Below the pieces are notes generated by a model. It was given only the letters and a program-made list of their open reading frames with translations. It was not told the origin of the DNA and searched no databases. Shown here one piece after another: positions 1 through 12,490 of a stretch of DNA of 64,000 bases. The position numbers and the translations under genes are program-made. Source of the DNA: Pomphorhynchus laevis (lineage: Eukaryota > Acanthocephala > Palaeacanthocephala > Echinorhynchida > Pomphorhynchidae); NCBI GenBank assembly GCA_012934845.2, contig WNNJ02003493.1, positions 152,491-216,490 of the forward strand. The letters run 5' to 3'. The number at the start of each line of letters is the position of its first letter. Positions within the stretch are counted from its first letter, which is position 1.

Positions 1-1260
1 ATTGATATTTCGCTAACCTCCGTTAGCATCTTTTGAAAATTACAATGCTTTTATTTTAAATATATACTAATAAATTATTAATTTCTAATATTAATTTCTT
101 ATTAATATACTAAATACAGAAAATTATTCTAAATTATAATATAATATACTAAATTATATTTATTATACTTAATTAAATATAGAAAATAAGTATAGGAAAT
201 GCAAATACCAGGCAATATCAGATATAATAATATCAGACAAACTTTGATTTTCTTAAAGGTTCTCGATAACTGCAGACAAGTGGCTCCATTGGACTGTTGA
301 ATGATTATAAAGAATTATTGGAGCTGGACCAAAGAAAATAGGATTTTTTTGAATTTCGCCAAGTTCTGTTAGCATCTTCAGAAAATTACTAAGAATTAAT
401 TGGCATTTTATTAAAATTAATTGCTTTAAAAATTAATTGCTTAGAAAAATACTTAAATTAATTGGTAATTTTCCGAAGATGCTAACAGATCATCATTTAC
501 AAGCAAATGAGATTCATTTGAAATTGATAAATTTAAATGAATTATTTTAGTAAATCTAAAATAAGATTAAATATATTAAGATTAAAATATATTATAAGAT
601 TAAAATTATATATATTATATATTTATAAGATTAAAATATATTTCAATTTTTGTTTAAAAGCTTAACTTTTGATTTTCTGTTGACGATTCCACCGAAAATT
701 AAAAAGAATAAGAACATGTTCCTTACGAGGATTGTAATAATTTTTAGGATGTAGGATTATAATCTTTCATTTTTATCTATTTCTTACATTACGTTTTTTA
801 TTGCTTTGATTTGAAGCAAATAAAACAACAGAAAATTTATTGATATCTCTTTATCGAATCTGTAAATCTTTAAATCTCTTGATATTATCGTATGGGATTA
901 CGACATGCTCAGCTCAAATGATTTGAACTGATCATAAAAATTACTGTAGATGTAATTATTGAAGATGTAATGTATTTTGAATATTATAAGATATAAGAAA
1001 TCAAATCAGCTAACAGAGTTACGTAATTAAATAATTTAATATTTAATATTTTATTTAAATAATTAAATAATTGTAAATAATAAATAATCGTTATATAAAT
1101 TTTATATAATTTATATCAATTTTTTAAAATTTAAAATTGAAATTAATTAAATAAATGTTGATTTGACTTGACTCGATTATAATTCAGGTAAATTAACAGA
1201 GGTTAGCAAAATATTAAATAAAATTCTCTCTTTTTTTGATTCAGCTCTAATAAAGCTTTG
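1..1260. repeat. Inverted-repeat (foldback) element remnants
   Basis: Pieces of a terminal-inverted-repeat family. Bases 1-45 carry its inner end (GATATTTCGCTAACCTCCG, then GTTAGCATCTT). Bases 300-400 carry a longer arm starting GGAGCTGGACCAAAGAAA, and 475-500 an inverted piece (GAAGATGCTAACAG). Bases 1195-1255 carry another inverted arm ending GATTCAGCTCTAATAA. The same arm recurs at 3630, 33470, 42830 and 43140. No transposase frame is visible, so this fits a MITE. Confidence 0.55.
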
Positions 1261-1413
1261 CATTCTTTTTTGATATGATTTCATAATAATTTAATTTCAT
1301 TACTAATAATTCTTTCATTAGTGGCTCAAGTTAGAAAATAAAATTAATGTTGAAATTTTGCCGATATTTTTAATTAAAGTATTTCAGTCCTTGACAATAT
1401 TTTATTTTACTAG

Positions 1414-1557
1414 ATAAAGTCCTTGATACTTGAAACTTGGTATCAATTTGGAGGATGTAATGTTGAGGTGCCAATTGCTATTAGCTCAAGTTTTGAAACA
1501 GATTTAAGTATACTAATAGCGATGATTTCATCACGATGTATTCAATGCTCTGATACC
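1414..1557 (+). CDS. DOCK exon 1 of window (48 codons, phase 0 to 0)
   Basis: The exon is bounded by a TAG acceptor after a T-rich stretch and a perfect GTAAGT donor. It is open in one frame for its full 144 bases and includes 'ISSSFETDLSILIAMISS'. In vertebrate DOCK7 a similar helical stretch (a 'RFMDDIAALVSTIASDI' type segment) precedes the IICS motif found in the next exon. The match is weak but the splice sites are strong and the phase fits exon 2. About 50-60 residues expected after this segment are not seen before exon 2. Confidence 0.6.
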
Positions 1558-4500
1558 GTAAGTATTCGCTTATCAGATAACTTATTGCTTAATTTAAAAA
1601 ACTAATTTAATGTATTTATTAATTAAATAAATTCAATATGAAAAAAAATAAAAACAAAATTTAAGTTTACATTGATAACGTTAGAAGACCAATCCAGTGA
1701 TTGATCTTAACTCGATTTAGTAAAACAGGGGTTTTCCCGTGTTGTATCCCCGCGCTTATTCCCTGGCCGTCTGCGGTTGAACGAATAAGTTTCGTTCCAA
1801 TCGCAAATAATTTAATTTCGCAAATAATTATCAGTACAAATCGATTTTATCAAAACGAAAAGATTTAGCCTGGAATAAATAAAGGATAATTTAAACAAAG
1901 TTCAGAACAAGTAAATTAAATTTATTTTTAAATTTCGGCTAATATTTAATGCCATAATTAGGGATATTGTAAAGTTTTTTCGATACTTGAAATTATTCAA
2001 ATATAAGTATATTAGGATGCATATGCGAATATAAATGCTAATTAAAGAACTTCTACCAGCTACTGATCTACTTAAACCTTCAATAGTACTAGCTTGAAAT
2101 TAAAAATATTTCTTTTGTTAGGATAATATATGTATATTATATATATCATTTTCAGATATGTATCTGCCATGACAAGATAAGGGCTTTAATAAATGCGTAA
2201 TCAAGTTTTTTTTTATAGTAGCTAACTCTTATGCAGATATGTCATGATAATGTATTATCTCATAATTTCGGCTAGCCAAAAATTATATGGAGAAGGCTAA
2301 AATTTCAAAGTTATTATTTGCTTGTTTAAATTAACAATTAAACAATTTCTCTTTCAATGTATATCTTATTTTACCTCTGTCGATTAATTGAAGGTTAAAA
2401 TTTTTTGTTATTATTTGCTTTCCAATTTCTATCTTATTTTATCTCAATCGATTAATTTAAAGTTAACATTTCAAATTTTATTTTTTTATTTAAATTAACA
2501 ATTATACAATTACTTTTTCAATGTCTAAATTATTTTATCTTTGCTGATTAATTTAAAGTTAAGATTTTGTTGTACCTTTTAAAATATTTGTAATCTGCTA
2601 CTTTTCACCAGCATCTAATTACAGTCTCATTGTTATTGTTGAATTTTAATTATTTTTAGAAAATCCGCGAACGTCTTAATAAATCCGTCTCTTATTTTTT
2701 ATATGGACTTATGCAAATACTCAATCAAAACACAGTTAGCAATTTAATATACATATATTTTGAAAAGGTAATTTAAAATGCAATTTTATTTTTAGAGATT
2801 AAACAAATTGTTTCTTCACAAATAAATTTCATAACTTAATAATAGAAGCTATATTTTTAACTATAAATGAACATCATAGAGAAAATATTAATAATATGCT
2901 TGAAACTGAGGATAATTATTTCCGTTGAATGATACTTTAATCTATGCACATTAACGCTACAGTGTTATAACTACAATTCAAAAAGTCTGAATTCTTCCAG
3001 GTTGTACGTTTTTCAATTTTCTAAAACGTCGATAAATAATTTTTTGTCGTGTTGGTAAAATATCATTTAAAATGATTTATCATTTAAATGTAACAATATT
3101 TGTTACATTTTCCTATCGGAAAATGAAATTATATTTTATAACATTGAATATATTTCTTTATTTTTATTGAATAAACTATTTTTAATTTATCGGAATAGCA
3201 AGAGCTTACGAAATAGGTGTATTTTGGAATAAAATTAATTTTCCCGTTTGCTTGATATATTTCATTGTTTATTCTGCATTTGATAAAACTTTTAATTTAT
3301 CGTGCTTTTAATTTACAAAACGATAAAACGAAATAAATAAATATTTATCAGTAGCTCAGTGTTTGATAATTTACATTTACCAGTGAGCTTTAGCGAGTTA
3401 AATACATGTATAATATCGCACAAATATAATGATTACATTAGTAATAAGTAATAAATGCATAACACACTATGCCTCAGAATTAAGATTATGCAATCCATAT
3501 CATCTTAAATTAAACAATCTAATTTAATTAATCTGATTCAAATGTTAAGTGGTTATCAAATATTAAGAATTATTTAAATACTAAGTGATTATTTTTATAA
3601 AGCAAATTAGTATCTAAATTCACCATACAAATTACAAATAATTATTAGAGCTGGATCAAAGAAAGACGAAATTATTTTTGATATTTCCCTAACTTCTGCT
3701 AGCGTCTTCAGTCAATTTTCTGAAGATGCTAACTGAAGTTAGCGAGATATTAAAAATAATTTCGTCTATCCTTTGATCCAGCTTCAATAATTATTTATCA
3801 ATAATAGATCATTATTGACTATTTAAAATAAAAATTACATTTATTAGAGTATTCCACCGAGTTAAAATAAAATTAATTTATCCGTTATTTAAAAAGAAAT
3901 AAATGGATATTTTCAATACCTGTATTAAAAGCAAAGGATTTCACGTGTCGTAAAAAGAACGTACAGTAATCGAATTTTGGTTTCTGGCAAAACAATATAA
4001 TTATTAAAGTTAATTACTGGGTAGTTACGAAACGGGTAAATGAATAAATGAATTAGCAAATATAAATAAAATCTAAGCAATTCAAACATTCAAAGTGAAA
4101 ATATAAGAGTTTGCGCAGAATTCAGCTATCAATAATCGAGACTAGACTAGTAATACGCATTCTGCAGATTCTTAAATTAGACGCTTAATAGACAAATAGG
4201 AAATATCAAGGTAAATAGATTGTAATCTTATTATGTTGCACATCCGACATATGCCGTGTGTGCAACAAATTATAGAAAAATCTGTTCCAGAAATGAGGCG
4301 AATTTTGGTTTCCGGCAACACTATATAATTAATAATCAAATTACTGGGTATTAACGAGTTTTGGAATAAAACTAATTCCTTCGTTCCTGTTTAAATTTAT
4401 AAAATATATTTATTTAAAAGTTATTTTTTAGTTATTTAAAAGTTACTTAAGAGTATATTTATTTAAAAGTTATCTTTTAGTTAATAATTATTAACTGAAA

Positions 4501-5242
4501 TGTCATTGTCTGTCAATACAAGATGACAGACACATACTGCGAATGAATGAGATTATCTCAAAATGTTTGGAAAGATAAAATTATATAAAATATGTTTCTA
4601 GTAATAACTTTGTATTCATATGCAAAAAGCTTCATTCTGTGTCCTAAAATGTTTTATCAAACTTTGGTCATTGATATTTCACTTTTAGCCTAAAACCTTT
4701 ACCTTTCCATATCCGTAGATCTTTCGTTGATAATATAATTTTTCTAATAAAAGTTTTTTTAATTAATAATTATTTTATTATTATACTTCTGAATGTATCT
4801 TTAACTGGGATACGCAATGCCTCTAAGACAGAACAAATAGTGAACTTCACATTCACTAATGTTGGTTTCCGCTTAATCGAATTTAATGCATTTGCACATT
4901 CTTAAAGGCTATAACTTATTATGAGTTGTAGAGTGAAAGGCATCTAATAATGGAAAACAAATACAATGCCGACCTTCTGTGACGAAAATAATTGAACTAC
5001 TGAAATGTCAATAAAATAAGCAAAAAAGAGATTAAAGAAGATATTCAATACTACATATTGAATATTCCAAATTAGTAGGAATTTATTACAAAAATTTAAC
5101 AATTTATTTAAACAATTTATTTAAACAATTTATATGTAGTAATTTCTATTAAATTATAAAATATTGAGTTAATAAAAAATATTTAAACAATTGTTTGTTT
5201 TTGGCTCTAACATCGTATTTGTCAGTTAAAATACATATTTAG
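1558..5242. other. DOCK intron, AT-rich, mostly featureless
   Basis: Apart from the foldback element at 3630-3835 the sequence is simple AT-rich DNA. A less AT-rich island at about 1690-1830 (with GGGGTTTTCCCGTGTTG) has no open frame and no recognised identity. Around 4790-4900 a 39-codon open stretch and a short match to the 3' end of the GIY-YIG Penelope-like family (GTTGGTTTCCGCTTAA) suggest another old fragment. The DOCK segment expected here was not found. Confidence 0.4.
3630..3835. repeat. Foldback MITE with long inverted arms
   Basis: Two arms of about 70 bases face each other over a spacer of only a few bases. The left arm begins GAGCTGGATCAAAGAAAGAC and the right arm ends with its complement, CTTTGATCCAGCTTC. 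Near the centre lie CTTCTGCTAGCGTCTTCAG and CTGAAGATGCTAACTGAAG. The right arm runs on into AATAATTATTTATCAATAAT, the outer terminal sequence also seen at 33540, 42820 and 43120. It is non-autonomous, with no coding capacity. Confidence 0.75.
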
Positions 5243-5409
5243 TTGGAAGGAAGTGTGAACTTGAATACTGAGTGTTTGACAATCATTTGCTCAAATCCTG
5301 CCATTATGGAATTGAATAAATCCACTATAACTCAACAATGCACAAATGGATTTATAATTTTGAAGTTACGAGAATCTTTCTTTAAGGAACAATCTAAAGT
5401 GGCAACCAT
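5243..5409 (+). CDS. DOCK exon 2 (IICS segment)
   Basis: This 167-base exon starts after TTTAG and ends at a GTAAAC donor, leaving two bases of a codon. It reads 'CLTIICSNPAIMELN' near its start, which lines up with 'FLRIICSHEHYVTLN' of vertebrate DOCK7. It ends in a basic helix ('LRESFFKEQSKVAT') that matches the 'FRQQHYLAGLVLTE' region. Exon 3 follows after only 44 bases, and the phases (2 then 1 base) agree. Confidence 0.75.
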
Positions 5410-5453
5410 GTAAACCTAGATACTTTTTGTTATTGCTAAAAATACATTTTTAG

Positions 5454-5596
5454 AACAACATTGAATATATTAACATGCATGTTGTATACGCAAGAAAGGC
5501 TTGCCCGCTCAACTACGCAATCAGCTTTGACAGATATTGCTCAATCAATTTTTGACCTTGTGGTAGACATTTTTAATGAAATCACAGTTGCAAATG
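5454..5596 (+). CDS. DOCK exon 3
   Basis: The exon starts after TTTTTAG with one base that completes the codon left by exon 2, stays open for 47 codons, and ends at G|GTAGGT with one base over. The helical text 'ERLARSTTQSALTDIAQS' and the hydrophobic run after it correspond to the 'LYLPLIGIIMETVPQL' helix region of vertebrate DOCK7. The leftover G joins the AG of exon 4 to make a GAG codon. Confidence 0.72.
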
Positions 5597-5729
5597 GTAG
5601 GTTCTGATTTGAAGAGCATTCTTTGCATTTTGTTAAATCATTTTATAAATTTTAGTAAATTTTATAAAATGATATAAGAAGTAATTTAGAAGGTAATTAG
5701 AATTTAGAAGGTAATTAAAGGTAATTTTA

Positions 5730-6430
5730 TCCTAATTATAACTCACTTTTTTAAGCTTTATAGAATATGAATTTGTTCATAACTGTTTAAAAAATAAATC
5801 TAAATTGTATAAAGATATGAAATATTTCAATACATATATGATATATGTGTATTTAACTCTAATAATTTTTATTCTATAAGCGAACAAATTTATCCAAGTA
5901 GCCTCATTCTTAATAAAACCAATATTAATGATAAAGAAGGTGTATATCTAGGTATGAACATTAAATTAACATCAATTAAAACTACTTTTAATTTATATCG
6001 TAAAGATGGCATATTTCAATTTACAAAAAAAACATATTTTTGCATGAGCATCCATGTATACCATAGAAAATTCAATATAATACATTAAATAATGAAATTT
6101 TAAGAATTGCAATAATTTGTAAAACTATAAAAAATGCACTCAAACAGAAAATAGTAAAATATATAAATCAACACAATGATATTAATTATAATTTATATTA
6201 TATTATAAATATAATATAATATATATTATATTATATGATATTAATTATAAATTTTAGTTCTCAATTGGAACTTTTTATGGATAATAATAAAATGATTCAA
6301 TAAAATTGTTATGGATAATAAATAATATACTTTGTATTAGAATAAAATTCTTGATAATCAAATTTCATCAGAGAAAATAAGTCATTAGCATTTATTTCGT
6401 CCCTCTGTTGTGTCGAGGAATAGGGGCCGA
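5730..6430 (+). mobile_element. Penelope-like element, family A, degenerate copy
   Basis: This is a 5'-truncated copy of the family that recurs through the window. It starts in the RT palm ('LSFIEYEFVHN' type text), passes a degraded YIDDI box near 5825-5850, keeps the thumb text around 'TFNLYRKDG' and ends in the conserved tail (GAATAGGGGCCGAAACCTGA at about 6418-6437). Several frame breaks show it is dead. A second piece of tail lies at 6590-6690. Confidence 0.75.
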
Positions 6431-6589
6431 AACCTGATAAACTATTTGTTACAATCATTTGCCCAATGATCTTAATTATATCTTAATTAATAATTAATTA
6501 ATAATCTTAATTAATTTTTATAAAATAAATTCAACACAATAATTATAAATTTTAGTTCTGAATCGGAACTTATGGATAATAAATAATAT

Positions 6590-6700
6590 ACTTTGTATGA
6601 GAAATATTCGTCTTCGTCCCCTCTACTATGTTGTATCGAGGAATGGTGGCCGAATCATGTTCCAGTTGATGTCCAATGATCTTAATTGCCTTGCATTTTA
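6590..6700 (+). repeat. Penelope-like family A tail fragment
   Basis: Partial tail sequence (GTATCGAGGAATGGTGGCCG and onward) lies after a stretch resembling the region just upstream of the tail. It is a second, independent piece beside the copy ending near 6430. Confidence 0.55.
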
Positions 6701-7814
6701 TTTAATAAATAAAAATTTTATAATAAATCTGTTGAAATTTAAGTTGTAAAAATTAAATAAATATTAAATAAATAAAAAATTAAATAAACATTTTTGAATA
6801 AAAATTTAAACAACAGCTTAAGATTTAATTTATCCCAAGATAAAATGAATTTTTCTGTTTTTACGCATTTTGTACAAAATGCGTAAACGTATTTGATATA
6901 TTTATTAGCTTTTTATTTTATAAATTAAAGAAAACATCCCTACTTAAGTTCTAGTTTTTAAGAAACATTTTTAACAAACTTTAAACTTTAAATTTTTATT
7001 TAATCATTAAATTTTCATTAACTTTTGTAAAATTGCTGTTGTGAATAGCTGCCTCGAATTATTGAATATCAGCGCAAATATAATATTAGAGTAATATCAT
7101 AAATTATAATATAAGAGAGTAATCAGCACAGAGATATAAATATCAGCGCACAGTTAAACTGCCCTGATATTTTCCGATATGCAGTCAAATCATTCTTTAT
7201 TATATTTAATACTGGTGTCATTACTGAATTTGTGAAATTCATTATATTGAAGGTGAAATTCATTACATCGTAGACCCACCAATCGAGAGAATCAAAGTTC
7301 AAATCTTAAAGTGCAAATAAGAATAACCGATGGAGTTTCAATAGAAATGATCTTATGCAAATCATATCGCTTAATATCTTGTGTTGTTGGAAATGAATTC
7401 AGTGTAATGTAAAGAGATCATGATAGCTTATGCATTGACCAATCTGGTGTGAAGCATAAAACGAGTTTGACGAATTCCATCTCTTAGCTTCAAATATGAT
7501 TTGGCTGATCATTGTCATACCACTGATCATGACAGATTTTTTTAAACTTCCTGTTATTTTATCATACAAATCAAATCTTACTAAACATTGTACAATCAAA
7601 TAAAATTTAAAAATGAGTTTTAATTATTTTTGCTAAAATGCATTCTACACTTTATAATATCACGTTAGATAATTTTTCGAAAACTTCCTTTGTTTAGCAG
7701 CTAAACCTAAATTTGTATTGTTTTGTGCTTTCACAAGTGGCAAGAGTTTATTTCTACTCGAATGAAATTCTTATTTGTCTAATTTTTCTAAATTTTACTT
7801 TTTTCTTTTCACAG
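6700..7814. other. DOCK intron, AT-rich; one perfect palindrome
   Basis: No gene is seen. A 28-base perfect palindrome centred on TTTTGTACAAAA occupies 6860-6887. The antisense open frame at 7399-7599 has no recognisable content and is taken as chance. Confidence 0.4.
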
Positions 7815-7885
7815 AGGAAAAGGATACTGTAAAAATTGGTGTTGAGCCAACTCAAATGTGTGATTTAGACCCAAATACTGATAAG
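7815..7885 (+). CDS. DOCK exon 4 (acidic linker)
   Basis: This 71-base exon lies between TTCACAG and a GTATTT donor. After the split GAG codon it reads 'EKDTVKIGVEPTQMCDLDPN', a polar acidic linker with no motif of its own. It is assigned because the frame is open, both splice sites are present, and its phases fit exons 3 and 5. Linker sequences at this place in DOCK proteins are poorly conserved, so similarity cannot support the call. Confidence 0.65.
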
Positions 7886-8599
7886 GTATTTAAAAAAATC
7901 TTTTGAACATTTAGATATAATTTAGATGATACAATCCTTGATTCTAATCATGTTAGGATTTTTTATTTATTATATCGTTGTGAGGGATTAATTACTTTAG
8001 AAAAATCATCGAATTTTAAAATAAAGGATTATTCATTTCTTGTGATTAGACTTTGTCATATACATTGAAGCAAATAATATCGTCTATTGCTTACTTAGGA
8101 TATACTAGAAATCGATAATTGTTGACTTATAAATGCTTGTTTTTAAACAAGCATTAATATTTATTTTTTCTTACTTAGAAATCGATTGACTTATCAACAA
8201 ATCGATTGTTTGTGTTTAATTTTCGAATATAGCGGTTTAATTATTAAATATTAATTATTAATATTTAATTATTAAATATTATCGTTAATTATTATCGTTA
8301 AGGATTAAGAGCATAAAATTTAAAATTTTACTTTGGAATTAATGCAGCGTGCTGTTTTTATTATTTTGTAAAGAATTGAATGTTTGTTCTATGAATCAGT
8401 ATAGCTAATTCAAGTTATCATGTTTCTGGGACTAATCTTTTTTGAACTTTGGATTAATAAGTAATTATATAAAGAACTTTTATATGCAAAATACTTCTTT
8501 ATGCAATTTATATGTATATAAAGAAATGCTATTGCTTAATTACCCCCGTAATTAATTATTTTATTAAATAATTTTTGTTATAAATTTGCTGTTATAAAA

Positions 8600-9990
8600 A
8601 GTATTAACTATAAGTAACAGAGGGAATAGAATTTTTATTGATATCAAATTTTTTATAACTAACTGCTATCATCAGGATAAAATTATATAAGACATTTTTA
8701 AAAAGTTGATAGATATACGATGATTACCATATTGCATAATCATATAATCCTACAACCATATGGCATGTTATAGATAATTCCTTAAAAATATGTCTTTTAA
8801 TTTAAATAAAATCAACGTAAAGAAATATGACCACTATTCGCAATGTACATTGCTATTCGGGTTCACAATTAGAAACCCTGTTTTAACTTAGCAGTTTCTA
8901 AGTAGCTGAATTCATTTTTAGTTTAAAATTCATGGTTTGATAATAAATATACTCCGTAAATCTTAACATTCGTAATATAAATAAAATCTAACTAAAGAAA
9001 TCTAGCAACTCATCGCGATGCATATTGCTTCATGTCGACAATTTTAAATCCATTTTAACTTAGTGTTTTCTATAGCAGTTGAATTTTCAAGTTAAATATC
9101 AATGATTTGATAGCTAATATATTCTGTAAATTGAATCTGAAATTGAATCAAATCTGAAAATTAATCTTAACTTAAAAAATGCATATTTTAACGTGAAAAC
9201 AATTTACATAAAGAAATATTAACTGATCAAAGGAGAGAATAAATAGAATTCTTATTAAAATCGAATTTTCGATAGCTAATTATAATATAATCATCAGGAT
9301 AAAATTATTAATACAGTTTTTAAAAATTGATAGTTATATGATGATTACAATATCGCAGAAGTTTAAACGTTTAGTTGTGCCTTTTTTCGTCAAAACATCG
9401 AACTGAAATTCACAATAAACAACAAAATGAACAAAATACAACAATATTGATAAAAAACAAAAGCAATAACAATGATAAAATAAACAATATTCAAGACAAA
9501 ATTAATTTTAGAATTGAATTATAAACACTTAATAATTTTATATATTGATTAAACTACAAATTGCACTTCCAAAAATTATTAATTATTTATAATTAATTAT
9601 TTTAATTTTATTTAGCATTATTTTAATTTATAAAAATGTTAAATACGTAGACTCAGTTAACTGATCTGATTTAATATCGTTACTACATATTAACTGATCA
9701 AAGAAGAGAGTGAATATAATTTTTGTTAAAATCAAATTTTTGATAGATAATTGCTATCCATTAGGATAAAATTTTATAAAACAGTTTTAAGGCATTGCTA
9801 GTTATATGAAGATTACCATATCGCATAAGGTCAAACGATTATTTGTGCCTGTCTATTTTTCATCAAAACATCAAACTTAAATTTACAATGAACAGCAAAA
9901 TGAACAAAATACAACAATGGAGATGAAAAACAAAAGCGATAACAATGACAAAAGAAACACTATTCAAGACAAAATTAATATTAGATAAAT
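8600..9990. repeat. Degenerate local direct repeats
   Basis: A block containing ATCAGGATAAAATTAT and 'GATGATTACCATAT' recurs at about 8610-8760, 9220-9510 and 9690-9980. The last two are about 473 bases apart and share long text, for example AACAAAATGAACAAAATACA. A second block with TTTTAACTTAG and a following TTGATA motif is doubled at about 8840-8960 and 9010-9120. No coding potential was seen. Confidence 0.65.
9585..9685 (+). repeat. Penelope-like family A terminal sequence
   Basis: Carries the terminal block (ATTTAGCATTATTTTAATTT, then AATACGTAGACTCAGTTAAC) that elsewhere follows the family A tail at 49905-50110 and 53230-53470. It sits here without the rest of the element. Confidence 0.5.
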
Positions 9991-10074
9991 AAACATTAAA
10001 TAATTTTAAATAAAGAATAAATAATTTAAATAACTTCTAAAATATTTGTTTTTAAATCAATATCGGGTTTATTA

Positions 10075-10400
10075 TTAATCAGATCAGCTAACCTAGTCTA
10101 CGTATTTTATAACAAAGATAAATAATTATAAATAATAAATAATTATATAAGATTTTATACAACTTATGTTTATATAACGATATAATTTATAATAAAAATT
10201 TAAAATAAAATTTTATTTTTATGAATTGATTAATAATTAATATATGATGTGTCAGAATAAAGATTAGAAGTCATCAAGAAGAAACGTCAATGTTATCAGG
10301 TTTAATTTGCTCCTATTCTTCGACCTAACATAACAGCGGTGGCAAATACATTCTAATGACGCATTTTCTGTTTTGAAACTATTTTATTTTTATATATTTA
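10075..10400 (-). mobile_element. Penelope-like family A tail plus terminal block
   Basis: On the minus strand the structured tail (about 10390 to 10250) is followed by the AT-rich terminal block and ends at the TACGTAGACTAGGTTAGC motif near 10115-10080. No RT sequence is attached. It helps to define where the family ends. Confidence 0.6.
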
Positions 10401-11880
10401 TATTGATGCTGCTATCATCAGCCTTAACAATTTGTACATTTTGTTTCTAATTATACAATATAAAGATAAATTAGTGTTTTATTGATTCTACTCTAATATT
10501 TTAAATAAAAAATATGAATCAATATTAGTTATTTTTTTTTATCTTAAGAATGTGATGAAATCTGCATTGACATTACAACTATGGGTTTTTAAATACATTG
10601 ACAGTAACGTGCTATTTGATAAATTGACTAGCCTTTGCTTCTGTAACAAGATACATGTCATTTCGTTTGCTGCTGAAACTGCAATCTCAATATTCGAATT
10701 CAATTCAAATAAGTATAAGGTAAAATTTTTATTTTTGAATTTGATTGTCATTTACATTATCACGTCGACATTATGCAATTGCAAATAATTGCAATTAGTT
10801 GGTTAAATGAAAATATTTAAAAAATAAAAAAAATCCAAATTGAAGTTTGAATTTTAATTTTAATTTGAATTCAAATTTAAATTTATCCAAATTTAAATTT
10901 GATTAAATAATACAAAATAGTATTGAAAGCAATATTGCACTATCGAACAGGAATTGTAGCGTATTGTGCTGTAAACTTAAGAATTTTTAAAGATAGCCAT
11001 TTGACCGCAAAAATTGCAAATTCAGTAATATCTTTATTGGTCATTGGTCATCCACTTAGACCTTAATCGCAACGAGTGAATAAGTAAGACATTAAAAGAC
11101 CATTTATCACTAGTTTTATTTTAAGCTATTTTAATTGTTAATCACCTATCAAATTTACTCGAGGTAAGGTATATTATTCTTAATAGGTGTCTCCAATTGT
11201 CATTAGATTGTAAATAAGGCGAGGAGATATTATTCTTTATTATACAATTTAGATTCAATATTTCGGTGGCACGTGGGCACACCATTATCAAGGATTATTT
11301 AATTGTAAGTATTAATATCTAAGACAATTTTTTTATTGTTGAAGGTTTTATTGCTTTTTGTATTATTAGGTAATTATTGATTCAGAGGGCCTTTTACTCT
11401 TCAGGAGTTGGGATATGTAAAATATTACAACTTCTGATACTAATTGTATTCATAATTCGTATCAACAACTTTGCCATTTGCATAGTTAAGGTTTTTCAGT
11501 AATTTTATTTATTCATTTCGCATACAATTAGAGACGATAAGGGGACGTTAAAATTGCCATACGCCTCCATATTCCTGTCTAATGAGTAACGATCTCTAAA
11601 CGCTTTCAATTTAATAATTTAATTAGCCTTTCAATTTACAAAACATTCCTTGAGTATCGGTGAGTTATTCACATTATATGTTCACATTATATAAAGTGTG
11701 AGTTGATTTAATAAACACGTTTATATTTGCTACAGCGATACTACCAGCGACTAGAATAATCGGCTGCGTTATCATCTGTAGCTATTTATTTTATAGGATT
11801 AACGTGCAAATCTTGCAAGAACAGGTTCCTCATAGGTTTCGTGTTCGGCCTTCATTTGATAACATACCAATGTTATCACT
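10400..11880. other. DOCK intron without recognised features
   Basis: AT-rich sequence. Overlapping open frames at 10539-10788 on both strands have no motif and mirror each other, as expected by chance. A less AT-rich stretch at 11540-11800 shows nothing recognisable. Confidence 0.4.
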
Positions 11881-12490
11881 ATGTATCTTAGCGGCTGGGT
11901 ATAACTTATGATCACACCAGGTGGCTAACAACTCTGCCTCAAAGATTGGAATATCATATGGTAATTCATATGTGTAGCATTCCCTTTCCGTCACCTTATT
12001 TCCAATCGGTGACTGGGTAGAATCTGCAAAGATATTTTTATGGGATACTCTAGTAGATACAGGAACCGTCAGGGGCTCTTTATCAATGAGTCACTCTAAG
12101 AATCAAGATTGCCAAGAATCGCTTGGTATAGAGGTTTATGCGCAGTGGAAAATATAGGTAGATAGTAGTTAATCAAATCTCTCAGACGCATGTTCTGGAG
12201 ACTATTTATTGATGATTTCGGTATCATCAAATACGCTACGGCCTCTCGAAAACGAAATAGGCAATCCGAGGTAATCTGAACCCCAGATTTTGACCAATCA
12301 CCCCCGAGATATGTAATTTTACTGCACGGTCTAAGGATGCACTTCTCTTGATTAAGAGAGATTTTCACGTCTAAAAAGAGCTGGAAGCTTATTGACTGTT
12401 TTGCCTAAGAAGTCTTTTGAGTCATGTAACAGAACCATATCGTTTTGATCAACATAAATTTCCATATTATATTTTTATTTAGAATATTTG
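11880..12490 (-). mobile_element. Fossil retroelement fragment, RT and RNase H-like, possibly DIRS-like
   Basis: Minus-strand reading gives the end of a reverse transcriptase, with a YVD-type box followed by LNQEKCILRP and a YLGG turn, then an RNase H-like stretch with 'EAELLATW' and 'SDNIGML'. This order suits DIRS-like or related retroelements. Only a short internal part remains; it is broken, with no terminal repeats recognised. Age appears old. Confidence 0.5.

Noticed and set aside
4795-4905. 39-codon open stretch as the missing DOCK exon between exons 1 and 2
   Set aside because: It overlaps a match to the 3' end of a Penelope-like family and has no donor in the right phase.
1414-5596. 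Exons 1-3 as the N-terminal domain of an Arf exchange factor (GBF1/BIG type)
   Set aside because: A 'TTxxALTxxxxxIF' pattern is shared, but the IICS...LN motif, the order and the phase continuity with later exons fit DOCK better.
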